Positions 25,220-35,126 of a stretch of 58,485 nt of DNA are shown piece after piece; within the stretch, counting starts at the first letter, position 1; every line of letters starts with the position of its first letter. Source of the stretch: Zoogloea sp. (GTDB lineage: Bacteria > Pseudomonadota > Gammaproteobacteria > Burkholderiales > Rhodocyclaceae); NCBI RefSeq assembly GCF_023150065.1, contig NZ_JAKLLN010000026.1:1-58485 (forward strand), in the 5' to 3' direction. A program made the translations under genes and the position numbers. The notes beneath the pieces are model-generated. The model had not been told where the DNA came from. It made no database searches and saw nothing but the letters and a program-made list of their open reading frames with translations.

Positions 25220-26785
25220 ATGGCATTCCAACAAGGTTTGAGCGGTCTTTCCATCGCTTCCAAGGCTCTCGACGCGATCAGCAACAACGTGTCCAACTCG
25301 GGCACCGTCGGCTTCAAGCAGTCCACGGCCCAGTTCTCCGACGTGTTTGCCGCTTCCCTGGCGGGGGGCGGTACCCAGGTGGGTATCGGTGCATCCATCG
25401 ACAAGGTGTCCCAGCAGTTCAACCAGGGCAACATCTCCACCACCAGCAACGCGCTCGATCTGGCCATCAACGGCCAGGGCTTCTTCCGCATGAGCGATGC
25501 CGGAACGATCACCTACAGCCGCAACGGCCAGTTCCAGACCGACAAGAACGGCTACATCGTCAACGCCTCGGGTCTGCGCCTGACCGGCAAGCTGGCCGAC
25601 TCCAACGGCGTGCTCACCGGCACCACCGGCGACATCAAGCTCAACTTCAGCGACGCCAAGCCGGCCTCCACCACCAGTGCCGGCTACAACGTCAACCTGG
25701 ATTCACGTTCGGCCACGCCGTCGGCCATGGGCAAGGCCGCGGTTTTTGGCACTGCGGCGCCTTCCCTCACTGTTGCCGCTGCGCCGGCCAACGTCCTGTC
25801 CATCGTCGTCGATGGCTCGACCACCCCCGTGACCGTCAGTGTTGCCCCCGGCACCTATGCCGATGTGGGCTCCCTGGTCACCGCGGTCCAGACCGCCATC
25901 GATCAGACCGCGCTGAAGGATCGCGTCAAGGTGGCCAGCGACAGCACCGGTGTCATCAACTTCTCGTCCATCCGCAGCGGCCGCCTCTCCGACATCACTG
26001 TCACCGGCGCAGCGGCGGCGGCCCTGAACGTGCCCGGCACCACCGGCACCGCCACCAACAACGCCTTCAGCACCTCGGACCCGACCAGCTACACCAGCAC
26101 CACCTCCCAGACGGTGTACGACTCCCTGGGTAACGCCCACACCCAGTCGATGTATTTCGTGAAGACCGCCCAGTCCAACATCTGGGACGTCTACACCAGC
26201 CTCGATGGCGGCTTCCCGCCCGAAATCGATCCGGTGACCGGCGTGCATACGCCCAACACCATCAGCTTCGATGCCAATGGTGTGCTGCAGACGCCCACCT
26301 CCTTCACCACCTCCTACTCGGTATCCACCGGCTCGGTGACGCCCCTGGCCTTCACGGTGGAGCTCAACGGCACCACCCAGTTCGGTAACAGCTACGGGGT
26401 CAACCAGCTGACCCAGGACGGCTACACCACCGGCAAGCTGTCCGGCCTCACCGTCGATGCCGACGGCACCATCCAGGGCAACTTCAGCAACGGTCAGTCC
26501 CGGGTGATGGGGCAGGTGTGGCTGGCGTCCTTCCAGAACCCCAACGGCCTGCAGTCCCTCGGCGGCAACCAGTGGGCCGTCACCAACGCCTCCGGCCCCG
26601 AGCAGCCCAACGCCCCGGGTACCGGCAGCCTGGGCGTGCTGCAGTCGGCGGCGGTGGAAGACTCCAACGTCGATCTCACCTCCGAACTGGTGAACATGAT
26701 CACCCAGCAGCGCGCCTACCAGGCCAACGCCCAGTCCATCAAGACCCAGGACCAGATCCTGCAAACCCTGGTCAACCTGCGTTGA
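25220..26785 (+). CDS. flgE: Flagellar hook protein FlgE
   Basis: 521 residues, larger than the 403 of Salmonella FlgE because of an enlarged central domain rich in Thr, Ser and Ala (about 170-330). The N-terminal SKALDAISNNVSNSGTVGFKQS and C-terminal LVNMITQQRAYQANAQSIKT segments are the conserved axial coiled-coil regions. An AGCGGAGG ribosome site precedes ATG 25220. It forms the curved universal joint between rod and filament. The variable central region is surface-exposed in related hooks and differs widely among species. Confidence 0.96.
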   Translation: MAFQQGLSGLSIASKALDAISNNVSNSGTVGFKQSTAQFSDVFAASLAGGGTQVGIGASIDKVSQQFNQGNISTTSNALDLAINGQGFFRMSDAGTITYSRNGQFQTDKNGYIVNASGLRLTGKLADSNGVLTGTTGDIKLNFSDAKPASTTSAGYNVNLDSRSATPSAMGKAAVFGTAAPSLTVAAAPANVLSIVVDGSTTPVTVSVAPGTYADVGSLVTAVQTAIDQTALKDRVKVASDSTGVINFSSIRSGRLSDITVTGAAAAALNVPGTTGTATNNAFSTSDPTSYTSTTSQTVYDSLGNAHTQSMYFVKTAQSNIWDVYTSLDGGFPPEIDPVTGVHTPNTISFDANGVLQTPTSFTTSYSVSTGSVTPLAFTVELNGTTQFGNSYGVNQLTQDGYTTGKLSGLTVDADGTIQGNFSNGQSRVMGQVWLASFQNPNGLQSLGGNQWAVTNASGPEQPNAPGTGSLGVLQSAAVEDSNVDLTSELVNMITQQRAYQANAQSIKTQDQILQTLVNLR

Positions 26786-26805
26786 TCCTGAAGAAAGCCT
26801 GAGCC

Positions 26806-27546
26806 ATGGACCGTCTCATCTACACCGCAATGACCGGCGCTGCCGCCACCATGGGGCAGGAGGCGGCCGTGGCCCACAACCTGGCAAACGCCACCAGCAC
26901 CGGCTTCAAGGCCGAGCTGCATCGCCTGCGTGCCGTGCCCATCCAGAACGCCCAGCTGCCCACCCGGGCCTTCGTGGTGGATGCCAGTGTCGCGGACGAC
27001 TTCACCCCCGGCCCGCTGCAGCACACCAATCGCGCCATGGACGTGGCTGTGCAGGGCAAGGGCTGGCTGGCCGTGCAGCTGCCCGACGGCACCGAGGCTT
27101 ACACCCGCAACGGCAGTCTGGAAGTGAGCGCCAACGGCATCCTGCAGACTCGCAGCGGCCTGCCGGTGGTGGGGAGCGGCGGCCCGATCACCGTGCCGCC
27201 CGATGTGGAAGTGGTGGTGGGTGCCGACGGCACCCTCTCGGCGGTTCCCCGTACCGGGGCCCGCAACAACACCACCACCGTGGGGCAGCTGAAGCTCGTC
27301 AATCCGCCCGAGCAGGACATGCGCCGGGGCGGCGACGGCTATTTTCGCCTTGCCGACGGCAATCCTGCACCGGCAGATCCTGCCGTCCGCGTTGCCTCCG
27401 GCTACCTGGAAGGCAGCAACGTAAACGTGGTCGAGCAGATGGTGACCATGATCTCCCTGGCTCGGCACTACGAAACCCAGACCAAGCTGCTGTCCGTTGC
27501 CCAGGAAATGGACCGATCCGCCTCCCAGCTCGTCGCCAAGAGCTGA
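26806..27546 (+). CDS. flgF: Flagellar proximal rod protein FlgF
   Basis: 246 residues with N-terminal HNLANATSTGFKAELHRLRA and C-terminal NVNVVEQMVTMISLARHYETQTKLL, the FlgF/FlgG family signatures. A normal-length proximal rod subunit. It is the last gene before a 162-base gap that holds a second sigma-54 promoter, so the operon may be split here. Confidence 0.95.
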   Translation: MDRLIYTAMTGAAATMGQEAAVAHNLANATSTGFKAELHRLRAVPIQNAQLPTRAFVVDASVADDFTPGPLQHTNRAMDVAVQGKGWLAVQLPDGTEAYTRNGSLEVSANGILQTRSGLPVVGSGGPITVPPDVEVVVGADGTLSAVPRTGARNNTTTVGQLKLVNPPEQDMRRGGDGYFRLADGNPAPADPAVRVASGYLEGSNVNVVEQMVTMISLARHYETQTKLLSVAQEMDRSASQLVAKS

Positions 27547-27567
27547 TCTGGCGCAGGTCTGACCCCC

Positions 27568-27588
27568 GGGCCTGATGGCCCGATCAGG
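27568..27588 (+). other. Two competing short hairpins after flgF
   Basis: GGGCC-TGAT-GGCCC (27568-27581) and CCTGAT-GGCCCG-ATCAGG (27571-27588) overlap and cannot form together. There is no U tract. It could be a weak attenuator or transcript-stability element between flgF and flgG; no function is shown. Confidence 0.25.
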
Positions 27589-27621
27589 AAATGACGGGGC
27601 TTTCTCCCGCTGCTCTGCACC

Positions 27622-27637
27622 TGGAACGCCTCTTGCT
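27622..27637 (+). promoter_or_regulatory. Sigma-54 promoter upstream of flgG
   Basis: TGGAACGCCTCTTGCT has GG-N10-GC spacing, 5/6 of the -24 element and a perfect TTGCT -12 element. It lies 71 bases upstream of flgG in an intergenic region of 162 bases, which supports a separate flgGHIJ transcription unit. Confidence 0.78.
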
Positions 27638-27708
27638 GTGTCTAGTATAGAAACCGTCCTTTCCTCCGCCGCTCCGCGCGGCCTGCACCTGACACCCTGG
27701 AGCCCCCC

Positions 27709-28491
27709 ATGATCCGCTCCCTCTGGATTGCCCGCACCGGCCTCGACGCCCAGCAGACCCAGCTCGACGTCATCTCCAACAACCTCGCCAACGTCTCCAC
27801 CAACGGCTTCAAGCGCGCGCGGGCGGTGTTCGAGGACCTGCTCTACCAGAACCTGCGGCAACCGGGCGCCCAGTCCACCCAGCAGACGACCATCCCCTCG
27901 GGCCTGCAGATCGGTACCGGCGTGCGCCCCATCGCCACCGAGCGCATCCACACCCAGGGCAACCTCACCCAGACCGGCAACGCCCTCGACGTGGCCATCC
28001 AGGGCGAAGGCTTCTTCCAGATCCTGCTGCCCGACGGCTCCACCGCCTACACCCGCGACGGTGCCTTTCAGAAGGACGCCAACGGCCAGGTGGTCACCTC
28101 CAGCGGCTATGCCCTGCAGCCGGCCATCACCATCCCCGCCAATGCCCTGTCCCTGACCATCGGCAAGGACGGCGTGGTGTCGGTGACCCTGCCCAACCAG
28201 GCGGCCCCGGCACAGATCGGCAACATCCAGATCGTCGGCTTCGTCAATCCGGGCGGCCTGCAGAGCGTAGGTGAAAACCTCTACCTGGAAACCGCCGCCA
28301 GCGGCGCGCCCAACCCCAACACCCCGGGCACCAACGGCGTCGGTACCCTGGCCCAGAAATACGTGGAGACCTCCAACGTCAACGTCGCCGAAGAGCTGGT
28401 GTTGATGATCCAGACCCAGCGCGCCTACGAGCTCAACTCCCGCGCCGTGTCCACGTCCGACAACATGCTCGGCAAGCTCACCTCCCTGTAA
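27709..28491 (+). CDS. flgG: Flagellar distal rod protein FlgG
   Basis: 260 residues, exactly the typical FlgG length. Signatures are [26 protein letters not shown] near the N-terminus and [24 protein letters not shown] at the C-terminus. It builds the distal rod that passes through the P and L rings, whose genes follow (flgI, flgH). First gene after the second sigma-54 promoter. Confidence 0.97.
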   Translation: MIRSLWIARTGLDAQQTQLDVISNNLANVSTNGFKRARAVFEDLLYQNLRQPGAQSTQQTTIPSGLQIGTGVRPIATERIHTQGNLTQTGNALDVAIQGEGFFQILLPDGSTAYTRDGAFQKDANGQVVTSSGYALQPAITIPANALSLTIGKDGVVSVTLPNQAAPAQIGNIQIVGFVNPGGLQSVGENLYLETAASGAPNPNTPGTNGVGTLAQKYVETSNVNVAEELVLMIQTQRAYELNSRAVSTSDNMLGKLTSL

Positions 28492-28515
28492 GCGCCCGCC
28501 GGGCGGAGAACGACC

Positions 28516-29190
28516 ATGCAAGCGTTCCGCATCCTGCCCCCCCTGCTGCTGGCCACCCTGGCCGGCTGCTCGGCCCTGCAGACCACCCCGCCGACGGCGG
28601 TGCACCAGCCCCTGAGTGTCCGCCCCGAACCGCGCACCGCCCAGGCTTCCCAGCCCGGTGCCATCTTCCAGTCGAGCTTCTCGCGGCCCCTGTTCGAAGA
28701 CCGGCGCGCGCGCTTTGTGGGCGACGTGATCACCATCAACCTCGTCGAGCAGACCCAGGCCAGCAAGTCTTCCTCGGCCAACGCCGAGCGCAACGCTACC
28801 CTCAGCGCGTCCATCTCGGCCCTGGCCAAGGTGCCCCTGGCGGCCCTGGCCGGGCTGGGGGCCACCGCCTCGGATGCCAGCAAGTTCCAGGGCAAGGGCG
28901 ATGCGGCCGCCAACAACGACTTCCGCGGCACCATCACCACCACGGTCATCGAGGTGCTGCCCAACGGCAACCTGCTTGTGTCCGGCGAAAAGCAGGTGGC
29001 CATCAACCAGGGCAACGAGTTCATCCGCTTCTCCGGCGTGGTCAACCCGGTCTATGTCACCGGCGGCAACACCGTGCAGTCCACCCAGGTGGCCGATGCC
29101 CGGGTCGAATACAAGGCCAACGGCTACATCGACGAGACCCAGCGCATGGGCTGGATGCAGCGCTTCTTCACCAACGTCTTGCCGTTCTGA
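28516..29190 (+). CDS. flgH: Flagellar L-ring lipoprotein FlgH
   Basis: 224 residues with a lipoprotein signal peptide ending in the lipobox LAGC (lipidated Cys18). The mature protein has FLGH-family features such as [25 protein letters not shown] and the C-terminal [23 protein letters not shown]. It forms the outer-membrane bushing of the Gram-negative flagellum. ATG 28516 follows GGCGGAG. Confidence 0.96.
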   Translation: MQAFRILPPLLLATLAGCSALQTTPPTAVHQPLSVRPEPRTAQASQPGAIFQSSFSRPLFEDRRARFVGDVITINLVEQTQASKSSSANAERNATLSASISALAKVPLAALAGLGATASDASKFQGKGDAAANNDFRGTITTTVIEVLPNGNLLVSGEKQVAINQGNEFIRFSGVVNPVYVTGGNTVQSTQVADARVEYKANGYIDETQRMGWMQRFFTNVLPF

Positions 29191-29201
29191 GGAGGCGGGC
29201 C

Positions 29202-30311
29202 ATGACGCGCATCTCCCGACTCTGTGTTGCCCTGATGACCTGCCTCGGCGTGCTGGCGAGCACGCCGGCCAGCGCCGAGCGCCTCAAGGATCTCGCCTCC
29301 ATCGGCGGCGTGCGCCAGAACCAGCTCATCGGCTATGGCCTGGTGGTGGGCCTGGACGGATCCGGCGACCAGACCACCCAGACCCCCTTCACGGTGCAGA
29401 GCATCATCAACATGCTCGGCAACCTGGGCATCACCCTGCCGCCGGGGCAGTCCCTGCAACTGCGCAACGTGGCGGCCGTCATGGTCACCGCCAACCTGCC
29501 GCCTTTTGCCCGCCCGGGCCAGCAGATCGATGTCACCGTGTCGTCCATGGGCAATGCCCGCTCCCTCAAGGGCGGCACCCTGGTCATGACGCCCCTGAAG
29601 GGCGCCGACGGGCAGATCTACGCCATGGCCCAGGGCAACCTGGCGGTCAGTGGCGCGGGCGGTGCCGCGGGTGGCACCAAGGTCACCGTCAATCACCTGT
29701 CGGCGGGGCGCATCCCCGGCGGGGCCACGGTCGAGCGGGCCGTGCCCAGCCCGGTGGGGCAGGGGGGCTCGGTGTTCGTCGAACTCAACGACGCCGACTT
29801 CGGCACCGCCCAGAACGTGGTCGATGCCATCAACCGCATCGCCCCGGGCAGCGCCCAGGCGGTGGATGGCCGGCAGATCCAGGTTCGGGCGCCGGACGAC
29901 CCGAGCCAGCGCGTGGCCTTCCTCGGTCGGCTCGAGAACCTGGATGTGACCCCGGCCATCCAGGCTGCCAAGGTCATCGTCAATTCCCGCACTGGCTCGG
30001 TGGTAATGAACCAGAAGGTGGCCCTGCAGAACTGCGCCGTGGCCCACGGCAGCCTCACCGTCACGGTCAGCAATGACCCGCAGGTCAGCCAGCCGGGCGC
30101 CCTGTCCGGCGGTCAGACGGTGGTCACCAACAAGGGCTCGGTCGATATCAAGCAGGAGGGCAGCTCCCTGTTCAACATCAAGGGCGGCACCAACCTGGCC
30201 GACGTGGTCAAGGCCCTCAACGCGGTCGGCGCCAACCCCCTCGAGCTGATCTCCATCCTGCAGGCCATGAAGGCCAGCGGTGCGCTGCGTGCCGAGCTCG
30301 AGGTGATCTGA
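29202..30311 (+). CDS. flgI: Flagellar P-ring protein FlgI
   Basis: 369 residues with a cleavable signal peptide (predicted cut after Ala25 in PASA). The mature start [26 protein letters not shown] is diagnostic of FlgI. It forms the peptidoglycan-level ring, assembled with the chaperone FlgA encoded divergently. Its last base overlaps the first base of flgJ, so translation is coupled. Confidence 0.97.
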   Translation: MTRISRLCVALMTCLGVLASTPASAERLKDLASIGGVRQNQLIGYGLVVGLDGSGDQTTQTPFTVQSIINMLGNLGITLPPGQSLQLRNVAAVMVTANLPPFARPGQQIDVTVSSMGNARSLKGGTLVMTPLKGADGQIYAMAQGNLAVSGAGGAAGGTKVTVNHLSAGRIPGGATVERAVPSPVGQGGSVFVELNDADFGTAQNVVDAINRIAPGSAQAVDGRQIQVRAPDDPSQRVAFLGRLENLDVTPAIQAAKVIVNSRTGSVVMNQKVALQNCAVAHGSLTVTVSNDPQVSQPGALSGGQTVVTNKGSVDIKQEGSSLFNIKGGTNLADVVKALNAVGANPLELISILQAMKASGALRAELEVI

Positions 30312-31303
30312 TGGCGGCCCAGGATTTCAGCCAGATCAACGCCCTCGACCCCAACACCCTGTCGGGGCTGCGCCGCCTGTCCAAGGAAAACTCCCCCGAG
30401 GCCACCCGCGAGGCGGCCAAGCAGTTCGAGGCCCTGTTCCTCCAGCAGGTGCTCAAGTCCATGCGCGACGCCAGCCCCAAGAACAGCATGTTCGACAGCG
30501 AAGAGTCGCGCATGTACCAGTCCATGCTCGACCAGCAGATGTCCCTGCAGCTGGCGACCCGTGGCGGCGGCATCGGCCTGGCCCGGGTGATCGAGCGCCA
30601 GCTGTCGGCCAACCAGGAGCCGGTGGTGCTGTCCGAAGGCGGCGTACCCCTGGACGGCGCGATCCGCCGTGGCTTTGAGGCGGCCGTGCCGCCGGCGACG
30701 ACGGAGGCCTCGGCAAGCGGAGCGGCAGTGCCGGCGGCAAAAACTGCCGCGCCGCTGCCGGCAGCCGTGCCGGTGGGTGCGGCACCGGCAAGCCTGCCCA
30801 ACATGCCGGCCGGTGCGGGGCCCCGCGCATTTGTGGACAAGGTGTGGCCCCAGGCTGTCGAGGCCAGCCGGGTCACGGGCATCCCCGCGCGCTTCCTGGT
30901 GGCCCAGGCGGCCCTCGAAACCGGGTGGGGCAAGCATGAACTGAAGAACGCCGATGGCAGCCCGAGCCATAACCTCTTCAACATCAAGGCCGGCCGGAGC
31001 TGGGCGGGCGACACCGTCGGCACGGCCACCACCGAATACAGCAATGGCGTCGCAACCCGCGAGAATGCGCGCTTTCGGGCCTATGGCTCATATGCCGAAT
31101 CCTTCCAGGACTACGCCCGCCTGATCCGCAACAACCCCCGCTACGCCGGGGTGGCGGGGCAGGAGGATGCCGTGGCCTTTGCCCGCAGCCTGCAGTCGGC
31201 GGGCTATGCCACCGACCCCCTCTACGCCGACAAGCTGGCCCGCATCATCAACGGCAACACCCTGCGCACGGCGCTTGCTGCCAGCGCCACCCGCAGCGCC
31301 TGA
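30311..31303 (+). CDS. flgJ: Bifunctional rod cap / peptidoglycan hydrolase FlgJ
   Basis: 330 residues in two domains. The N-terminal rod-capping part (about 1-100) contains AAKQFEALFLQQVLKSMRDA. An Ala/Pro linker (about 125-168) leads to a glucosaminidase domain (about 172-325) with the catalytic Glu203 in ALETGWGK and a downstream NLFNIKAGRSW segment. The full two-domain form cuts a hole in the murein for the rod, in contrast to bacteria that have only the cap domain. Confidence 0.96.
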   Translation: MAAQDFSQINALDPNTLSGLRRLSKENSPEATREAAKQFEALFLQQVLKSMRDASPKNSMFDSEESRMYQSMLDQQMSLQLATRGGGIGLARVIERQLSANQEPVVLSEGGVPLDGAIRRGFEAAVPPATTEASASGAAVPAAKTAAPLPAAVPVGAAPASLPNMPAGAGPRAFVDKVWPQAVEASRVTGIPARFLVAQAALETGWGKHELKNADGSPSHNLFNIKAGRSWAGDTVGTATTEYSNGVATRENARFRAYGSYAESFQDYARLIRNNPRYAGVAGQEDAVAFARSLQSAGYATDPLYADKLARIINGNTLRTALAASATRSA

Positions 31304-31329
31304 GGACTTTTTCGCGGGCCAGCATGAGC

Positions 31330-31345
31330 TGGCAAAGTTCTTGCA
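31330..31345 (+). promoter_or_regulatory. Sigma-54 promoter for flgK-flgL
   Basis: TGGCAAAGTTCTTGCA has GG-N10-GC spacing, 5/6 of the -24 element and a perfect TTGCA -12 element, the best flagellar sigma-54 match in the window. It lies 39 bases upstream of flgK. The hook-filament junction genes therefore appear to have their own sigma-54 start, whereas enterobacteria add a FliA promoter here. Confidence 0.85.
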
Positions 31346-31384
31346 CTGCCTTCCTTGAACTCCCCCGAACCAAGGAAGCGGATC

Positions 31385-33337
31385 ATGGGCAGCAGCCTCT
31401 TCAGCATCGGTCTCACCGGCCTCAACGCCGCCCAGGCGGGCCTGGTGGTGACCAGCCACAACATCTCCAACGCCGGCACGACGGGCTACAGCCGTCAGAG
31501 CACCGTGCAGAGCACCAACCCGGCCTTGTTTACCGGTGCGGGCTTCTTCGGCGAGGGGACCAAGGTTGATACCGTCAAGCGTGCCTACGACGGCTTCCTG
31601 AGCAACCAGGTGCTGTCCGCCGAGACCAAGTTCAACGAGTACGACACCTACAGCACCGAGATCAGCCAGATCGACAACCTGCTGGCCGACCCCACGGTGG
31701 GGCTGACCCCCGCGGTCGCGTCCTTCTTCGAAGGCGTGCAGGAAGTGGCGGCCAACCCCTCCAGCATCCCGGCCCGGCAGTCCATGGTCTCCACGGCCCA
31801 GAGCCTCGTGGCCCGCTTCCAGAACCTCTCCGAGCGTCTCAACGACGTGCGTGCCGGGCTCGAGAGCCAGATCAAGGATACGGTCAGCGCCATCAGCACC
31901 TACGCCACCGAGATCGCCGAGATGAACCACAAGATCTCCGTGGCCCAGCAGGCCGGTTCGGCCCAGCCCGCCAACGATCTGCTCGACACCCGGGATCGTC
32001 TGGTCAAGGAGCTCAACCAGCTCACCCGCGTGTCCACCACCCAGGCCAGTGACGGTTCCCTGTCGGTGTTCATCGGCACCGGTCAGCCCCTGGTGGTCGG
32101 CACCAACGCCACCAAGCTGGCGGCCCAGGCTTCGCCGTCCGACCCGACCCGCTTCGACGTCAACATCATCACCCAGAGCGGCGCCGCCATCACCATCCCC
32201 GAAAGCCTGCTGGGCGGCGGCAAGCTTGGTGGCCTGCTGGGCATGCGCTCCGGCTCCCTGGATGCCACCCAGAACCAGCTCGGCCTGATCGCTGCCGGCC
32301 TGAGCACCGCCTTCAACGCCCAGCATGTGCTCGGGCAGGATCTCAACGGCAACCTGGGCACCAATTTCTTCACCGTGCCGCAGGTGGCCGTGCAGCGCTT
32401 CTCCAGCGCCACCACCGCTACCCCGGACGTGCAGTTTGCCGACATGTCCAAGCTCAGCGGCGACGACTACAAGCTCACCTTCACCAACACCACCGGCGGC
32501 TATTCCCTGACCCGGGTGTCCGACGGCGCCTCGGTGACCGCAGCCGGAATCGGCCTCACCATCAACCCGGCGGCAACCTCCAAAGTCGGTGACAGCTTCC
32601 TGATCCTGCCGACCCGCTATGCCGCCGCCAACATCGGCGTGTCGGTCACCGACACCCGCATGGTCGCTGCCGCCGCGCCACTGGCTTCCCGTGCCACCAC
32701 CGGCAACCTCGGCACCGGCAGCATCAGCGCCCCGGTGATCTCCAGCACCGCCGACCTGGCCAGCTTCGGCACCAGCGCCTCCCCGCTCAAGCTCACCTTC
32801 TCGGGAGGCAACCTGAGCGGCTTCCCCGCCACCCTGCCGGTCACCTACACCCCCCTCAACGGCAGCCCGGTGACTCTGGCTGCGCCGGTGGCCTCCATCC
32901 CCTACAGCAGCGGCATGAGCATCAGCTTCGGCGGTGCCCAGTTCACCCTCACCGGGGCCATCCAGAACAACGACACCTTCAGTATCGGCCCCAACACCGG
33001 TGGCGTGTCGGACAGCCGCAACGCCGTGCTGCTGGGCAACCTGCAGACCACCAAGACCCTGCTCTCCGCCAACGGTCAGCCTTCTGCCACCTTCCAGTCG
33101 GTGTATTCACAGCTGGTCAGCAACATCGGCAACAAGGCGCGGGAGGTGGAAGTGAACCGGGATGCCCAGGAAAGCCTGGTGCAGCAGGCCACCAAGGCCC
33201 AGCAATCGGTGGCCGGCGTCAATCTGGATGAAGAAGCGGCCAATCTGATCCGTTATCAACAGGCATACCAGGCATCGGGCAAGGTCATGAGCATCGCCTC
33301 CAAGCTCTTCGACGAAGTCCTGGCCCTCGGTCGCTAA
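31385..33337 (+). CDS. flgK: Hook-associated protein 1 FlgK
   Basis: 650 residues. The N-terminal SLFSIGLTGLNAAQAGLVVTSHNI...AGTTGYSRQS and C-terminal NLIRYQQAYQASGKVMSIAS segments are the terminal D0 helices of FlgK. The central region (about 330-560) is a Thr/Ser/Gly-rich variable domain, larger than in Salmonella (553 residues total). ATG 31385 is preferred over an upstream start 10 codons earlier because it gives the canonical MGSSLFSIG beginning. It forms the first junction layer between hook and filament; export depends on FlgN. Confidence 0.96.
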   Translation: MGSSLFSIGLTGLNAAQAGLVVTSHNISNAGTTGYSRQSTVQSTNPALFTGAGFFGEGTKVDTVKRAYDGFLSNQVLSAETKFNEYDTYSTEISQIDNLLADPTVGLTPAVASFFEGVQEVAANPSSIPARQSMVSTAQSLVARFQNLSERLNDVRAGLESQIKDTVSAISTYATEIAEMNHKISVAQQAGSAQPANDLLDTRDRLVKELNQLTRVSTTQASDGSLSVFIGTGQPLVVGTNATKLAAQASPSDPTRFDVNIITQSGAAITIPESLLGGGKLGGLLGMRSGSLDATQNQLGLIAAGLSTAFNAQHVLGQDLNGNLGTNFFTVPQVAVQRFSSATTATPDVQFADMSKLSGDDYKLTFTNTTGGYSLTRVSDGASVTAAGIGLTINPAATSKVGDSFLILPTRYAAANIGVSVTDTRMVAAAAPLASRATTGNLGTGSISAPVISSTADLASFGTSASPLKLTFSGGNLSGFPATLPVTYTPLNGSPVTLAAPVASIPYSSGMSISFGGAQFTLTGAIQNNDTFSIGPNTGGVSDSRNAVLLGNLQTTKTLLSANGQPSATFQSVYSQLVSNIGNKAREVEVNRDAQESLVQQATKAQQSVAGVNLDEEAANLIRYQQAYQASGKVMSIASKLFDEVLALGR

Positions 33338-33354
33338 CACGGAAGGAATCCATC

Positions 33355-34548
33355 ATGCGCGTCACCACCGGGATGATCTTTGACTCCGGCCTGTCGCAGA
33401 TCCAGCGCCAGAACGCCCAGTTGCTCGACACACAGCAGCAGGTGGCCACCGGCCGGCGCATCCTCAAGCCCTCCGACGACCCCGTGGCCTCTGCCCGGGC
33501 CCTCGAGGTATCCCAGTCGAAGAGCGTCAATGCCCTCTACGCCGCCAACCAGGGCTACGCCAACGATGCCCTGCGGGTGGTGGACAGCAAGCTCGACGCC
33601 GCCAACGACCTGGTCACCTACGTGCGCACCCGTGCCGTCGAGGCGGGTAACGGCGCTTACACCTCGGCCGAACGGACCTCCATTGCGTCCGATCTGGCAC
33701 AGCAGTTCTCCGCGCTCCAGTCCATCGCCAACAGCCAGGACTCTTCCGGCGATTACATCTTTGCCGGCTATCGCAGCAACGCCCAGCCCTTCGTCGGCAG
33801 CATGGCCGCCGGCATCACCTACCAGGGTGACCAGGGCGCCCGCACCCTGCAGATCTCCTCGTCCCGCAACCTGCCGGTCACCAGCTCCGGCGACGAGATC
33901 TTCAACAACATCCGTGCCCCCAGCGGCTCTGCCTTCGCCCTGTCGACGGCAGGCAACACGGGTAGCTCCATGGTGTCGGGCACCAGCCTGGCGGGCTACA
34001 ACGGGCACACCTATGCAATCAACGTGAGCGCCGGCCCCACCTACCAGGTCTTCGACTCCACCGCCGACCCGACCCATGCGTCGCCCATCGCGCCCGCCGT
34101 CACCACCAGCGGCAGCGATACCACCCTGAGCTTCGGCGGCGTCAGCATGACCCTCACCGGCACGCCGGCCGCGGGCGACAGCTACGCCCTGACCACGGTG
34201 GCCAGCTCCTTTGACGTCATCGGCAACTTCGTCAGCGCCCTCAATTCGGGCAACGACAAGGTCAATCGCTTTGCCGTCACCCAGACCATCGCCGGCATGG
34301 ACGCCTCCCAGGACAGCATCAGCCAGGTGCGTTCCGGTGTCGGTTCGCGCATGGTCGAGGTCGAGACCCAGCAGAACATCAATGGTGATCTGGACCTGCA
34401 ATACGCCGAAACCCTGTCGCGCCTGCAGGATGCCGACTACGCCCAGGTGGTCAGCAACCTGACCCAGCAGCAGACCTATCTGCAGGCTGCCCAGCAGAGC
34501 TTCATGCGGGTCAGCAACCTGTCCCTGTTCAACTACCTGGGCAGCTGA
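33355..34548 (+). CDS. flgL: Hook-associated protein 3 FlgL
   Basis: 397 residues of the flagellin-like family. The N-terminus MRVTTGMIFDSGLSQIQRQNAQLLDTQQQVATGRRILKPSDDP... and a C-terminal LQDADYAQVVSNLTQQQTYLQAAQQSFMRV are characteristic (partial motifs only quoted by position: about 1-45 and 360-390). Second junction protein, directly after flgK with an AAGGAA ribosome site. The flagellin gene is not in the window. Confidence 0.95.
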   Translation: MRVTTGMIFDSGLSQIQRQNAQLLDTQQQVATGRRILKPSDDPVASARALEVSQSKSVNALYAANQGYANDALRVVDSKLDAANDLVTYVRTRAVEAGNGAYTSAERTSIASDLAQQFSALQSIANSQDSSGDYIFAGYRSNAQPFVGSMAAGITYQGDQGARTLQISSSRNLPVTSSGDEIFNNIRAPSGSAFALSTAGNTGSSMVSGTSLAGYNGHTYAINVSAGPTYQVFDSTADPTHASPIAPAVTTSGSDTTLSFGGVSMTLTGTPAAGDSYALTTVASSFDVIGNFVSALNSGNDKVNRFAVTQTIAGMDASQDSISQVRSGVGSRMVEVETQQNINGDLDLQYAETLSRLQDADYAQVVSNLTQQQTYLQAAQQSFMRVSNLSLFNYLGS

Positions 34549-34551
34549 TCC

Positions 34552-35025
34552 GTGATGCTTCCGCGCCTCCTGCGCCTGCCGGTGCTGACGGCCCTTGCCA
34601 GTCTGCTTGGGGCCTGCAGCACCATCGGCGATCCACCCCACGACTGGCTGCTGCTCCCCACCGCGGCGGTGGTGGCCCTCGACAACGGCTATCTGAAGAT
34701 TCCGGCCCTGGCGGCCGGCGTGGCTGTCTATGCCCTGGTGGACCCGCTGGCACCCAACTGGACGGTGCAGGAAGCCCGTCTGGGGGAGGAACGCTACCGC
34801 CTCGTGCTGCGCATGAAGGCCCTGCATTCCGGCGGCGACGGCGAGGCCCGCCAGGTCTTTGCCCGGCGTGCCGCCCAGCTGGCGAGCCAGCCGGGTTTTG
34901 CGGGCTACGACGTGACTGCCTGGGAGGAGGGCATAGACAGCAACCGCCCCTTCTCCCAGCGCGTGGCGCTCGGCGAGATCCGCCTGCGCCGTCTGCCCGC
35001 TCCGCTCGCCTCGACCGCGCCCTGA
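34552..35025 (+). CDS. Putative small lipoprotein of unknown function
   Basis: 157 residues. A hydrophobic N-terminus (about 8-20) ends in a lipobox LGAC with Cys22, so it is probably a lipoprotein. A second hydrophobic stretch (about 46-62) is followed by a charged C-terminal half containing LGEERYRLVLRMKALHSGGDGEARQVF (positions 81-107), a possible alpha/beta domain. It starts with GTG 34552 or ATG 34555, only 3 or 6 bases after flgL, so it is probably cotranscribed with the hook genes. I recognise no family. Its place could suggest a flagellar or envelope role, unproven. Confidence 0.75.
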   Translation: MMLPRLLRLPVLTALASLLGACSTIGDPPHDWLLLPTAAVVALDNGYLKIPALAAGVAVYALVDPLAPNWTVQEARLGEERYRLVLRMKALHSGGDGEARQVFARRAAQLASQPGFAGYDVTAWEEGIDSNRPFSQRVALGEIRLRRLPAPLASTAP

Positions 35026-35126
35026 TTCCTGCAGGGCCGTGCGGCACTGCCTGCAAGCGTCTCTGAACCTTGCCGTGGCGGGCCGAGTTTCGTAAGGTGC
35101 GCGCTTCGACCGCTGGATTTGATCAA

